Of a stretch of DNA of 64,000 nucleotides, positions 49,450 to 58,599 are shown one piece after another. Source of the stretch: Pseudonocardiaceae bacterium (GTDB lineage Bacteria > Actinomycetota > Actinomycetes > Mycobacteriales > Pseudonocardiaceae); contig WHTH01000018.1 in the NCBI GenBank assembly GCA_009377865.1, forward strand, positions 1 to 64,000, given 5' to 3'. Below the pieces are notes generated by a model that saw nothing but the letters and a program-made list of their open reading frames with translations, did not search any database and was not told the origin of the DNA. The translations under genes were made by a program, and so were the position numbers. Position 1 is the stretch's first letter; each line of letters begins with the position of its first letter.

Positions 49450-51183
49450 CTAGTCGCCGGCTGCGGAGCGCCGTCCCATGTCAGGCAGCCGCCAGACCTG
49501 CTCGTTACCGAGAGTCGGCAGCACCGGCGGCTCGGAGTCACGTCCGATGTCTGCAGCGGGAGTCGCAGGATCCGCGGGCTGGTCGTATGACCGCCCGGCA
49601 CCGTTGCCGCTCGAGCGGCGACCCTCCTCGAATGCTGCCAACGCCCCGGCGAGCAGATCGCCCAGTCCGACCTCGCGGTCCTCCTCACCGATCAGATCCG
49701 TCAGGATGGGTGAATCCAGCGAGCGGGTGACGGCCGGTGGGGGCGCGAGATCGTCGGCGACCTCCCGGGAACCCAACGACGGCTCCGAGACCAGCGTTGC
49801 CGGCGCGGCCGGCCCGGGAGTATCCGCGTCGTCCTCGAGCGTATCCGGGCGGTCTTCGACTCGGCGCCGCCCCGGGCTGTCTACGGTGGCGCGGCCAGCA
49901 GCCGACAGTAGCTCGGCAACCGGGCGCTGCTGGCCATCGTCTTGACGATGACGGGCCCGCCTGCCTCCCGCCGTGGATTCGAGAGCCTGGCGTGCCGGCT
50001 CGGTACCGTCCCCCCGGGCACGCGCGATCGCGACCAGGCCGACCACCTGCTCGGCGAGGTCTGCGACGTCACGGCGGCCGCTGCCATACTCCTCGATCAA
50101 TTCGAGCCGCAGTGCGTCGGCCGCTTGCCGGTGACGATACCCGGCAGCATGCGCTGACCGCAGGCAATGCAGCGCCTCGGCATACTCGCCCCGCTGTTCG
50201 TGAATCCGGCACAAGCCGTCCAGACACTCGGCGAGGACCGGTTCGAGCGAGTGCCGTTCGGCGCAGTCGGCCGCATCGCCCAGCAAATCCAGCGCCTCGC
50301 GGTGCGACCCCTCCGGCAGGTGCACCCGGATCGCCAGCGCGAGCTGCAGCCAGCTTCTCGATGGCGCTGCCGCCGCCCGTAGCGAGCCGTCGAACACGAA
50401 CGCCGCCGCCCGGACCGCGGCTTCGTGCTCACCGCGGTCCAGCAGGGACAGCACCAGCTCCAGCACCAACCGCCCGCTGACAGCGCCACCGTCCTGCGCC
50501 GGGTCGGACAGCTCGGACAGCAGCGCCAACCCATCGCGCGCCACGGCTTCCGCTGCCGCCGGGTCGCCCTGGCGGCGGTGCTGGGCCGACCGCGCGGCCC
50601 GGGCCATCCCTCGCAGCAGCACTGCGGTGTCCGGCCCGACCTCGGCCCCGATCTCGGCCCCAACCTCGACATAGCGCTGGTACAGGTCATCGGCTTCGCG
50701 CAGTGCCCTGGCCGCTTCATCCGCACGATCGAGCCCGGCCAGCGCAGCCGCGAGCGCCACCAGCGCCGAGGCCCGCACGACGGTACCCCCCGTGTCCGCT
50801 GCCAGCACGGGTTGCAGCACGCTCAGTGCAGCGTTCGCCGCACCCACCGCGACTGCAGCGGTAGCGAGTTCGATCTGCAGCTGCCGATCCAGGTCGCCCT
50901 CGGCCCCGCCAGGATCGACATGGCCGACATGCTGCAGCCCGGCCAGCGCCCGCGTCCCGGCCTCGACCTCGCGGCCCAACCGGTTCAGGCTGGTGGCAGC
51001 GATCAGCGCTGCACGCCCGCCTGCCGTACCGCCGAGCCCGATGGCGGCGGCGCGGTCGGCCAGCAGCAACGCGAGCTCGGGAGCACTCCAGCGCAGCTGC
51101 AGCGCGGACTCGACAAGCGTAGCCGCGGCATCGCCGCCCGCTGCGCTGTTGTTTCGGTGGTCCTCGCGCCCCGTGCCATCCAC
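49450..51183 (-). CDS. TPR-like repeat protein of unknown function
   Basis: A protein of 577 aa. The first ~390 residues are helical and Ala/Leu-rich with TPR-like units (for example RSAQHRRQGDPAAAEAVARD and IHEQRGEYAEALHCLRSAHA). Residues 400-570 are disordered, with Asp/Pro/Ser. No catalytic motif is visible. It starts with GTG at 51183 with AGGGAG very close by, so a slightly later start is possible. The gene lies between ettA and gdh and may be an actinobacterial scaffold. Function is not assigned. Confidence 0.75.
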   Translation of the reverse strand: MDGTGREDHRNNSAAGGDAAATLVESALQLRWSAPELALLLADRAAAIGLGGTAGGRAALIAATSLNRLGREVEAGTRALAGLQHVGHVDPGGAEGDLDRQLQIELATAAVAVGAANAALSVLQPVLAADTGGTVVRASALVALAAALAGLDRADEAARALREADDLYQRYVEVGAEIGAEVGPDTAVLLRGMARAARSAQHRRQGDPAAAEAVARDGLALLSELSDPAQDGGAVSGRLVLELVLSLLDRGEHEAAVRAAAFVFDGSLRAAAAPSRSWLQLALAIRVHLPEGSHREALDLLGDAADCAERHSLEPVLAECLDGLCRIHEQRGEYAEALHCLRSAHAAGYRHRQAADALRLELIEEYGSGRRDVADLAEQVVGLVAIARARGDGTEPARQALESTAGGRRARHRQDDGQQRPVAELLSAAGRATVDSPGRRRVEDRPDTLEDDADTPGPAAPATLVSEPSLGSREVADDLAPPPAVTRSLDSPILTDLIGEEDREVGLGDLLAGALAAFEEGRRSSGNGAGRSYDQPADPATPAADIGRDSEPPVLPTLGNEQVWRLPDMGRRSAAGD

Positions 51184-51225
51184 CTCCCTAGCGGTCTCGT
51201 CGCCCCATCGCGATACGCCGGTGGT

Positions 51226-52902
51226 TCAGTCCCGCGTCAGCTTGCGGTGCGTCAGCCGGTGCGGCCTGGCTGCTTCGGCGCCCATCCTCTCGACCTTGTT
51301 CTGCTCGTAGGCCTCGAAGTTGCCCTCGAACCAGAACCAGGCGGCAGGGTTCTCGTCGGTGCCCTCCCAGGCCAGGATGTGGGTGCACACCCGGTCCAGG
51401 AACCACCGGTCGTGCGAGATCACCACAGCGCAGCCCGGGAACTGCTCGAGTGCATTCTCGAGCGAACCCAACGTCTCGACGTCGAGGTCGTTGGTCGGCT
51501 CATCGAGAAGGAGCAGGTTACCCCCCTGCTTGAGGGTCAGCGCCAGGTTCAGCCGGTTGCGCTCCCCGCCGGACAGGATGCCTGCCGGTTTCTGCTGGTC
51601 CGGGCCCTTGAACCCGAAAGCACTGACGTAAGCGCGCGACGGCATCTCGGCGTTGCCCACGCGGATGTGGTCGAGCCCCTCCGAGACGACCTCGAACACC
51701 GTCTTCTTGGGGTCGATCCCTGCCCGGTTCTGGTCGACGTAGGCCAGCTTCACCGTCTCGCCGACCCTGACCTTGCCGGAGTCGGGCTCCTCGCGCCCGA
51801 CGATCGTGTTGAACAGCGTGGTCTTTCCGACGCCGTTGGGGCCGATCACGCCCACGATGCCGTTGCGGGGCAACGTGAAGGACAGGTCCTTGATGAGCAT
51901 CCGGCCGTCGAATCCCTTGTCCAGATGCTCTGCTTCGACGACCAGGTTGCCCAGCCGCGGGCCCGCCGGGATCTGGATCTCCTCGAAGTCCAGCTTGCGC
52001 TGTTTCTCGGCCTCGGTGGCCATCTCCTCGTATCGCTGCAACCGGGCCCGGCTCTTGGCCTGGCGTGCCTTGGCCCCCGAGCGCACCCAGGCCAGCTCGT
52101 CGCGCAGCCGCTTCTGCAACTTCACGTCCTTGCGGCCCTGCACGGCCACGCGCTCGGCCTTCTTCTCCAGGTAGGTGGAGTAGTTGCCCTCGTAAGGGTA
52201 GGCGTGGCCGCGGTCGAGCTCGAGAATCCACTCGGCGACGTTGTCGAGGAAGTACCGGTCGTGCGTGACGGCCAGTACGGCGCCGTGGTAGCTCGCCAGG
52301 AACTGCTCCAGCCACTGCACGCTCTCCGCGTCGAGATGGTTGGTCGGCTCGTCGAGCAAGAGCAGATCGGGCCGCGACAACAGCAACTTGCACAGTGCCA
52401 CGCGTCGCCGCTCACCACCCGACAGGTATGCCACTTCGGCGTCGCCGGGCGGGCAGCGCAGCGCGTCCATCGCCTGCTCGAGCTGGGAGTCGAGCTCCCA
52501 GGCGTCAGCATGCTCAAGCGCCTCCTGGAGCTTGCCCATCTCCTCCATCAGCTCGTCGGAGTAGTCGGTGGCCATCTGCTCGGCGATCTCGTTGAACCGG
52601 TCGAGCTTGACCTTGATCTCGCCGACGCCCTCCTCGACGTTGCCCAGCACCGTCTTGTCCTCGTTGAGCGGCGGTTCCTGCTGCAGGATGCCGACCGAGG
52701 CCCCAGGCATGAGGAACGCCTCGCCGTTGTTGGGCGTGTCGAGCCCAGCCATGATCCTGAGCACGCTGGACTTCCCGGCGCCGTTGGGTCCCACCACGCC
52801 GATCTTGGCGCCGGGGTAGAACGCCAGGGTCACATCGTCGAGGATCACCTTGTCGCCGTGCGCCTTGCGCACCTTCTTCATGGTGTAGATGAACTCAGCC
52901 AC
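51226..52902 (-). CDS. ettA: ABC-F translation factor EttA
   Basis: A protein of 558 aa. Two ATP-binding cassettes have Walker A GPNGAGKSS and GPNGVGKTT, signatures LSGGERRR and LSGGERNR, and Walker B LLLLDEPTN (twice). The arm and linker (about residues 95-140 and 240-320) fit EttA. It binds the ribosomal E site and responds to ATP/ADP ratio. The GTG at 52902 gives the canonical start AEFIYTMKKVRKAHGDK. Gene order gdh-ettA-ssb follows Rv2476c-Rv2478c. Confidence 0.97.
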   Translation of the reverse strand: MAEFIYTMKKVRKAHGDKVILDDVTLAFYPGAKIGVVGPNGAGKSSVLRIMAGLDTPNNGEAFLMPGASVGILQQEPPLNEDKTVLGNVEEGVGEIKVKLDRFNEIAEQMATDYSDELMEEMGKLQEALEHADAWELDSQLEQAMDALRCPPGDAEVAYLSGGERRRVALCKLLLSRPDLLLLDEPTNHLDAESVQWLEQFLASYHGAVLAVTHDRYFLDNVAEWILELDRGHAYPYEGNYSTYLEKKAERVAVQGRKDVKLQKRLRDELAWVRSGAKARQAKSRARLQRYEEMATEAEKQRKLDFEEIQIPAGPRLGNLVVEAEHLDKGFDGRMLIKDLSFTLPRNGIVGVIGPNGVGKTTLFNTIVGREEPDSGKVRVGETVKLAYVDQNRAGIDPKKTVFEVVSEGLDHIRVGNAEMPSRAYVSAFGFKGPDQQKPAGILSGGERNRLNLALTLKQGGNLLLLDEPTNDLDVETLGSLENALEQFPGCAVVISHDRWFLDRVCTHILAWEGTDENPAAWFWFEGNFEAYEQNKVERMGAEAARPHRLTHRKLTRD

Positions 52903-52985
52903 GGCGGCGATGGTAGTTGGTGCCGACACCGGGCAGCGGGATCGGTCGCTGCCCGGTACCGGATCGGCTGCGGTGTCAGGCCATT

Positions 52986-53531
52986 TCAGGCCGTTGCCCC
53001 GACCAGCGGCCGCGCCGCGTCCGCCAGCTCACCGGGCCGACCGTCCGGCGCTGCGCCCTGTTCCTCGGGTTCGACGCCGTGTTCCTCGGGTTCGACATCG
53101 TGGCCATCCGGTCCGGATGCGGCCGGCTCCTCGCGCCCCAGCTCCTCGCGCCCCAGCTCCTCGCGCCGTAGCCTGCGGACGGCGCTGACCGTGCAGCGGG
53201 CGAGGTCGGGCCCGATGGCGCTGGCTTCGAGCTCCACCACCGAGCGCCGCTCGCCCTGCTCGGTGGTCCACTCGCGGGTGCGCAGCTTGCCACTGACGAT
53301 CACCGGATCCCCCTTGGCGAGCGACGACACGTTCTCCGCCAGCTGCCGCCAGCAGCTGACCGCCAGGTACAGGCTCTCGCCGTCGACCCAACGCTGGCTG
53401 ACCTTGTCGAATCGACGCTCGTTGCTGGCGACCCGGAGTTTGAGCACCACCGCCTGGTCCTCGCCCACCCGGCGGGTCTCGCCGGTCTTGACCAGCGTGC
53501 CCACCATGGTCAACGGGGTCTCGTTCCTCAT
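52986..53531 (-). CDS. Single-stranded DNA-binding protein, accessory type
   Basis: A protein of 181 aa. The OB fold is MRNETPLTMVGTLVKTG through VVELEASAIGPDLARCT, with WVDGESLYLAVSCWRQLAEN as the characteristic part. This is the Rv2478c-like paralogue, distinct from the essential Ssb. The tail is acidic and contains repeats (LGREELGREEP, EPEEHGVEPEEQ) from short tandem DNA repeats at about 53030-53165, and it lacks the DDDIPF end that binds partner proteins. GGGAGGAG precedes the ATG. Confidence 0.9.
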   Translation of the reverse strand: MRNETPLTMVGTLVKTGETRRVGEDQAVVLKLRVASNERRFDKVSQRWVDGESLYLAVSCWRQLAENVSSLAKGDPVIVSGKLRTREWTTEQGERRSVVELEASAIGPDLARCTVSAVRRLRREELGREELGREEPAASGPDGHDVEPEEHGVEPEEQGAAPDGRPGELADAARPLVGATA

Positions 53532-53729
53532 CGCTGCGCTCCTCCCACTGTTGCTCTCGACCCCGGCTCCTGCGGCCGGTGTGGGAGAAGCCTCTGCCAG
53601 CCGGTCACCGTCGCGCCAGCGCGAATGATCAAGGGTGTGGACCACTGCCCCGATGTGGACAACCGGGACGCGTGCCAGTACCGAGACGCCGGCTTGTCGG
53701 CGCGCTGTGCTACTCGCCGCTGGACGGCC

Positions 53730-54572
53730 TTACATGCCCTCGACGTCGACGGGCTCAGCGTCGGCGGGGCGGGGCTCGGCACCCCGGCGCAGTGCCTCGG
53801 CCACCTCGTCGACGGTCTCGCCGCTGGCCTTCCAGCCCTCCACTGCCCACGCCTTGACCAGCGGGGCGGCCCGGTTCTGCCGCGCCTCGATCACCCACGG
53901 GCGGCCGGTCATCGCCCGCCACCCGACCAGCAGTGCGACCAGCAGCAACTCGAGGAGCAGGATCAGCGCCGGGATCACGACGAAGATCGTGAGGAACAGC
54001 GTGACGGCGACCGCGATCGCGATGAGCACCCACATCCCGATCTTGAGCAGCAACGCTCCCAGGCCCCCGGCGGCCCCGATCCCGGCACCGCCACCCCCGC
54101 CGCGCTCGCCCGACCCGCCACCGATCCGGGATCCCGATCCGCTGCCCATCCGGGAGCCGGAACCGCTGGCGATTCCCCCACCGTCTCCCCCGCCACCACC
54201 GAAGCCACCCCCGGAATGCCCGCCGCCGCCCAGGCCGATGGGCAACCACATGAACCCCGGGCGACGGGCCCGGTGGTGGCGGCGCCAGTGATCGTCCACG
54301 TCGCGGTAGCGCACCGGGCGTTCGCGCCGCACGGTGTCGGCGGGGGCGGGCCTGCTGCGGGCCACCCGTGGCGTCGCGTGCTCGGCATGCGGTGCCGGTT
54401 CGTGGGCCGGTTCGAGGCCCGGTTCGAGGCCCGGTTCGAGGGCTGCCGGTTCGAAGTCCTCGTCGCGGCGCAGACCGAAGCGGAAACCGCGGTAGCGGGG
54501 GCGGCCGAACAGGAACTTGCGTCCGACGACCCACTGCATCCCCTCGGGGTCCGTGACGTACCGTTCCCGCAC
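53730..54572 (-). CDS. Membrane protein with Gly/Ser-rich linker
   Basis: A protein of 280 aa of unknown function. It begins VRERYVTDPEGMQWVVGRKF (GTG at 54572, GGAGG 5 bases before). A repeat LEPGLEPGLEP lies near residue 50 from 18-bp tandem DNA, a 60-residue Gly/Ser stretch in the middle, and two adjacent hydrophobic segments (about residues 185-225, KIGMWVLIAIAVAVTLFLTI). The C-terminal segment has WRAMTGRPWVIEARQ and looks conserved. It is divergent from a DUF6676 membrane gene. Confidence 0.72.
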   Translation of the reverse strand: MRERYVTDPEGMQWVVGRKFLFGRPRYRGFRFGLRRDEDFEPAALEPGLEPGLEPAHEPAPHAEHATPRVARSRPAPADTVRRERPVRYRDVDDHWRRHHRARRPGFMWLPIGLGGGGHSGGGFGGGGGDGGGIASGSGSRMGSGSGSRIGGGSGERGGGGGAGIGAAGGLGALLLKIGMWVLIAIAVAVTLFLTIFVVIPALILLLELLLVALLVGWRAMTGRPWVIEARQNRAAPLVKAWAVEGWKASGETVDEVAEALRRGAEPRPADAEPVDVEGM

Positions 54573-54610
54573 CGCCGCCTCCAATGCCCGATACCGGTGA
54601 AAGGCCCATC

Positions 54611-55384
54611 GTGCCCGATCGGTCGTTGCCCCCCACCATCCAGGCCGCGCAGCCTCCCGGGGTCGACGTCGAGGCGGTGAATGCCGACCTCGCCGACAAC
54701 GGGGTGGCTGCGCCGGGGGACCAGGGGCCGCTGGCCGCCGAGGTCGAGCAGGCCGCCGCCGAGCACGACCTGCAGCTGTCGGTGGTGGTTGTCCCCGAAC
54801 CGGCCGAGGGGGCGCAACTGCAGGCGCTCGCACGCCAGGTCGTGGCCGAGCGCGGTGGTACCGCGCTGGTACTCAGTCCCGAGAACACGGGCGCCGCGAG
54901 CGCGACGTTCGAGGGCGACACCGTCACCGAGGCCGCCAACAGCGTGCCCGGCGGGGACAACGCCGCGGCGACGGGCGTGTTCGTCGACGAGCTGACCGAT
55001 CCGGGCCCGCCCTGGGGATGGCTGCTGGTCGCCGGGGCCGTACTGCTGGTCGCTGTCGCCGTCGGGGGCCGGTGGTGGGAGCGGCGCACACGCAGGCGCA
55101 AGCACGCCGCGGCGCTGGCCGAGGAGGGCAAGCGGTTGCGCTCCGAGGTCGCGGCCATGGCCGACGAGCTGCTCGCCGCGGACCGCCGGATGCCGCTGCA
55201 AGACGACAGCACGCTCACCTCCGACTTCGACAAGATCGCCATCGAGTACCGCGAGCTCAGCCACGCCGTCGAGCGCGATCCGGTTCGCCGTCGCGACGCC
55301 GACGCGCTGTCGGCCCGGGTGCGGACCGCCCGCGAGCGGCTCGAACGGATCACTCAGACCCTGGATGGCCGGGCGCAATCCTGA
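54611..55384 (+). CDS. DUF6676 single-TM membrane protein
   Basis: A protein of 257 aa. The N-terminal extracytoplasmic-looking domain (residues 20-125) has an alpha/beta TPM-like pattern (LADNGVAAPG, LQLSVVVVPEP, GGTALVLSPENTG). A TM helix follows (about residues 140-162), then a basic and coiled helical cytosolic part. The Rv1476-type family is described in mycobacteria but its role is unknown. GTG at 54611 has GAAAGG upstream; an ATG at 54584 would add nine residues. Confidence 0.78.
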   Translation: MPDRSLPPTIQAAQPPGVDVEAVNADLADNGVAAPGDQGPLAAEVEQAAAEHDLQLSVVVVPEPAEGAQLQALARQVVAERGGTALVLSPENTGAASATFEGDTVTEAANSVPGGDNAAATGVFVDELTDPGPPWGWLLVAGAVLLVAVAVGGRWWERRTRRRKHAAALAEEGKRLRSEVAAMADELLAADRRMPLQDDSTLTSDFDKIAIEYRELSHAVERDPVRRRDADALSARVRTARERLERITQTLDGRAQS

Positions 55385-55395
55385 GCACGAGCACG

Positions 55396-57462
55396 TCAGC
55401 GCCGCGGGGTGGAGCGCTCGGACAGCTGCGCCAGCATCGCGTTGTAGGCGGCGAGGTCCGCATCGCCGTCTGCGCTGGCCTTGCGGTCGGAGCGGCGGGC
55501 CTCCCGCTCGTCACTGCGCGCCCACTGCACGAGCAGCGCCAGCAGCAGGATCACCAGCGGTATCTCCCCGGTGGTCCACGCCAGCGAGCCGGCGACCTGC
55601 TGGTCGGCGAGCAGGTCGGGCACGAACGGCAACGCCAGCGCCCGGTAGAAGTCCCCGCCGATGACCTCCGAGGAGTTCATCAGCGAGATCCCGAAGAAGG
55701 CGTGGAACGGCGTCGAGGCGAGCAGCAGGCCCAGCTTGCCGAGGTAGGGCAGCCGGCGCGGCGCGGGGTCGATCCCGACGATCGGCCAGTAGAAGGCATA
55801 GCCCATGAGCAGGAAGTGCGCGTTCATCGCCAGATGCGCCCCGTGCGAGGCGACCGTGGCGTCGTAGAGCCCGGTGAAGTACATCGCGTAGTAGGAGCCG
55901 ACATACAGCGGCAGCACCACCAGGGGGTGAGTCATCATGCGGACGGGACTGGACTGCACCGCGCTGAGCAGCCATTCCCGGGCTCCCGGCGGGTTCCCGG
56001 CTCCCGCCGGGGGCAGCGCCCGTAGCGCGAGCAGCACCGGACCGCCCAGCACGAGCAGGATCGGCGCGAGCATCGACAGCGCCATGTGCAGGCCCATGTG
56101 CACGCTGAACATCGCCATCGAGTACTTGCCGATCCCCGACGACGTGGCGACCAGGATCGTCGCGCAGCCGGCGAGCCAGGCGATCGTGCGCCCGACCGGC
56201 CAGGGGTCGCCACGGTGCCGCAGCCGGCGGACCCCGGCGAGGTAGAGCCAGGCCAGCACGATCGCGAGCACTCCGAAGGCGAGGTCGAAGCGCCAGTCGA
56301 ACAGCAGCCGCAGCAGCGTGGGCGGTCCGGCGAGGTCGTATCCCAGCAGCACCTCGGTGCGGCCGGGAAGCGTGTCGGGCACGGGCGATGGGGTACGCGA
56401 CAGCCCCACGGCCAGCCCGATCGTCGCGAGCATGAGCAGGATCTCGCCGCCGCCCAGCCGCAGCATCGCCGAACGGTCACCACGGCGGGCGACCGCGTCG
56501 ACCGCGCCGCGGCGGTGCAGGTAGCCGAAGATGCCGAGCAGCACCAGCGCCGACAGCTTGGCGAGCAGCAGCGCACCGTAGGACGTCGACAGCAACTGGT
56601 CCGGCTCGATGCGCACCAGCGCGTTGGCAACCCCGGAGGCGGCCATCACGATCCAGCAGACCAGCGCCAGCCGGGAGAACCTCGACGCCACCAGCCCCGC
56701 GTACTCACCTCGTCGGGCCAGGTGGGCCAGGAGGGCGATCAGCCCGCCGACCCACAGCGACGCGGCCAGCAGGTGGTAGATGAGGCTGTTGGTCGCGACG
56801 TCGTGCGCGCCGCCGGACGAGGAGTGCCCGGACAGTGCCACCGGCAGCAGCCCGAACAGTGAGAGCCCGAACAGGCCCACCGTCGCACCCCAGGACAGTG
56901 CCGCCGCGCAGCCGGCGACCAACAGCAGCGCGATCCCGGCGGTCAGCATCCACGCACTGGGCTGGGCCAGCTGCGGAACCAGCCCGGTGAGCGCGGCCGG
57001 TGTGAGCACCTCGGTGACGGGCCGGCCGACCGCGTCGGCGACGCTCAGCGGCACCAGAGCCAATGCCGCCAGCAGCCATACCACCGCGGACACGAGCGCC
57101 GTCCGCAGTGCGGCGTAGCCGCCGGCGGCGAGGTAGCCGGAGGACTGCGGCGGCACCAAGAAGGCACCCAGCAGCAAGGATCCGATCGTGACGACCGCGG
57201 CGCACTCGGCCAGCACCCGGGTGGCGGGGAGCCCGGCGCGGGTGAGCAGCCCGGGGTCGGGCAGGCCCAGCGCGGCGAGCACGTCGCCGGCCAGCGTGAC
57301 CGTCAGGCCGGTGCCGATCGCCATCGCCAGCAGCACCCCGATGCCGATCAACACCCCCAACCCCGATCGGGCTGGCGGCCGCGCCGGGGTGGCGGCGGTC
57401 GGTTCGGTCGCCTCGGCGGTCACGCCGACCAGAGTAGGTGCGGCTGACAGGATCCGGGACAT
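55396..57462 (-). CDS. CopD-CtaG fusion, copper transport/cytochrome oxidase assembly membrane protein
   Basis: A protein of 688 aa with about 15 TM helices. The N-terminal ~330 residues resemble CopD/YcnJ copper import (HSSSGGAHDVATNSLIYHL, HLLAASLWVGGLIALLAHLA). The C-terminal ~300 are a caa3-type CtaG domain (FSVHMGLHMALSMLAPILLV, AHLAMNAHFLLMGYAFYWPI, LASTPFHAFFGISLM). The many His and Met residues fit Cu handling for oxidase assembly. Start: ATG at 57462 or GTG at 57423; neither has a good ribosome site. Confidence 0.9.
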   Translation of the reverse strand: MSRILSAAPTLVGVTAEATEPTAATPARPPARSGLGVLIGIGVLLAMAIGTGLTVTLAGDVLAALGLPDPGLLTRAGLPATRVLAECAAVVTIGSLLLGAFLVPPQSSGYLAAGGYAALRTALVSAVVWLLAALALVPLSVADAVGRPVTEVLTPAALTGLVPQLAQPSAWMLTAGIALLLVAGCAAALSWGATVGLFGLSLFGLLPVALSGHSSSGGAHDVATNSLIYHLLAASLWVGGLIALLAHLARRGEYAGLVASRFSRLALVCWIVMAASGVANALVRIEPDQLLSTSYGALLLAKLSALVLLGIFGYLHRRGAVDAVARRGDRSAMLRLGGGEILLMLATIGLAVGLSRTPSPVPDTLPGRTEVLLGYDLAGPPTLLRLLFDWRFDLAFGVLAIVLAWLYLAGVRRLRHRGDPWPVGRTIAWLAGCATILVATSSGIGKYSMAMFSVHMGLHMALSMLAPILLVLGGPVLLALRALPPAGAGNPPGAREWLLSAVQSSPVRMMTHPLVVLPLYVGSYYAMYFTGLYDATVASHGAHLAMNAHFLLMGYAFYWPIVGIDPAPRRLPYLGKLGLLLASTPFHAFFGISLMNSSEVIGGDFYRALALPFVPDLLADQQVAGSLAWTTGEIPLVILLLALLVQWARSDEREARRSDRKASADGDADLAAYNAMLAQLSERSTPRR

Positions 57463-57492
57463 AGGGAGCAGCGCAATCGACGGGAGCAGACT

Positions 57493-57830
57493 GTGGCCAA
57501 GCCCTACGACCTGGTAGTCGTCGGCGCGGGCAGCGGCGGGATCACCGCGGCACGCACCGCCGCGGGTTGCGTGCCGTCGAAGGCGCTGCTCGCCGCCGGC
57601 GTCGACGTTCGGATCGCGGCCGCGGAGTTCGTCTCGCCGTCCGCGGTCGCAGTCGACGGCGAGGTGCTGCGTTTTCGGGCGGCGGTCATCGCCATCGGGT
57701 CCGAACCCGCCGTCCCGCCGATTCCCGGGCTGGACGGGGCGGGCGTCGTCACCTCCGACACGGTGTGAGGCCTCGAGTCGATGCCGGCGCGGCTGGTCGT
57801 GCTGGGTGGTGGTACGGCTGGCCATCCGCG
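57493..57830 (+). pseudogene. Truncated pyridine nucleotide-disulfide oxidoreductase
   Basis: The start reads KPYDLVVVGAGSGGITAART (FAD loop). An internal deletion joins AA to GCVPSKAL, which retains only the second redox Cys of the active-site pair. GEVLRFRAAVIAIGSEPAVP and the first part of the NAD region follow; a stop is at 57766-57768. A further fragment PARLVVLGGGT is seen after it. No dimer domain remains. The original resembled mercuric reductase or lipoamide dehydrogenase. Confidence 0.75.
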
Positions 57831-58006
57831 CCCGCCGCGGCTGGCCGCGGCTCTGCCGCTCGTGAGCGGTATTCGGTGCTCTGACCCGCAGAAACCGCTC
57901 ACGAGGAATGGTTGCCGGACGGATGGTGATCAGCGCATCATTCCGGTAGCGGGGATCGACACGAGGTCGTCAGGCGACCGCGGGGTACGACCCGTGGGAG
58001 GCCGCC

Positions 58007-58585
58007 ATGCCGACACTGCGGGATCGCTACGGCATGGCGCTCGCGTTTGTCGTGGTGCTGTCGATCGCCGGCTGTGGCGGCAACGGAGACGGCGGGGTTA
58101 CGCAGGACGGCGGGAACGGGCAGGACAGCGAGCGGTCCGGCCGCGCGCCAGGCGCGCCGTTCGGCCAGCCGGACCAGGTAGCGGTCGGGTCGCCGATCCG
58201 GGTTCCGGCGATCACAGCAGCGCAGGGCCAGCCGCTCGACGAGGTGCTGGGGCGCATCAAGGCTCACATCACCGACCAGTGCGGCGGCGAGCTGTGCGTG
58301 ACGCTGCGAGTCGAGGAGCGGGACGTCAGTGACTTCACGTCCTGCCAGTTCGTGACGACCGATCCCGCGCCGAGGACGTGGGTGGATCAGGGCACGACAG
58401 TCGTGATCGTGGCCGGTGCCCAACCGTGCGACGGGCCGGACGACGACTCGGAGCCATCCGGCGAGGTCGACGGCGATGAGGAGCCCGACGGCGATGAGGA
58501 GCAGTCCGACGGCGATGACGGCGAACCAGCCAACGGTGACGGGGAACCCGCCGACGACCCGTCGCAACCGGCGGGCACCCCCTGA
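58007..58585 (+). CDS. Lipoprotein with PASTA-like domain and acidic tail
   Basis: A protein of 192 aa. The signal peptide ends in lipobox SIAGC (residues about 19-23). The middle (about residues 70-140) has a DEVLGRIKAHITDQCGGELC ... TWVDQGTTVVIVAG pattern reminiscent of PASTA domains, with two pairs of Cys that could form disulfides. The end is Asp/Glu/Gly-rich. GGAGG precedes the ATG. It precedes a membrane protein gene by 14 bases, so the two may act together. Function is unknown. Confidence 0.72.
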   Translation: MPTLRDRYGMALAFVVVLSIAGCGGNGDGGVTQDGGNGQDSERSGRAPGAPFGQPDQVAVGSPIRVPAITAAQGQPLDEVLGRIKAHITDQCGGELCVTLRVEERDVSDFTSCQFVTTDPAPRTWVDQGTTVVIVAGAQPCDGPDDDSEPSGEVDGDEEPDGDEEQSDGDDGEPANGDGEPADDPSQPAGTP

Positions 58586-58599
58586 CCGGGCCACAGCTC

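Noticed and set aside
50425-53628. A 1,067-codon open frame on the plus strand
   Set aside because: Antisense to the TPR-like protein, ettA and ssb; no domain and low-complexity composition.
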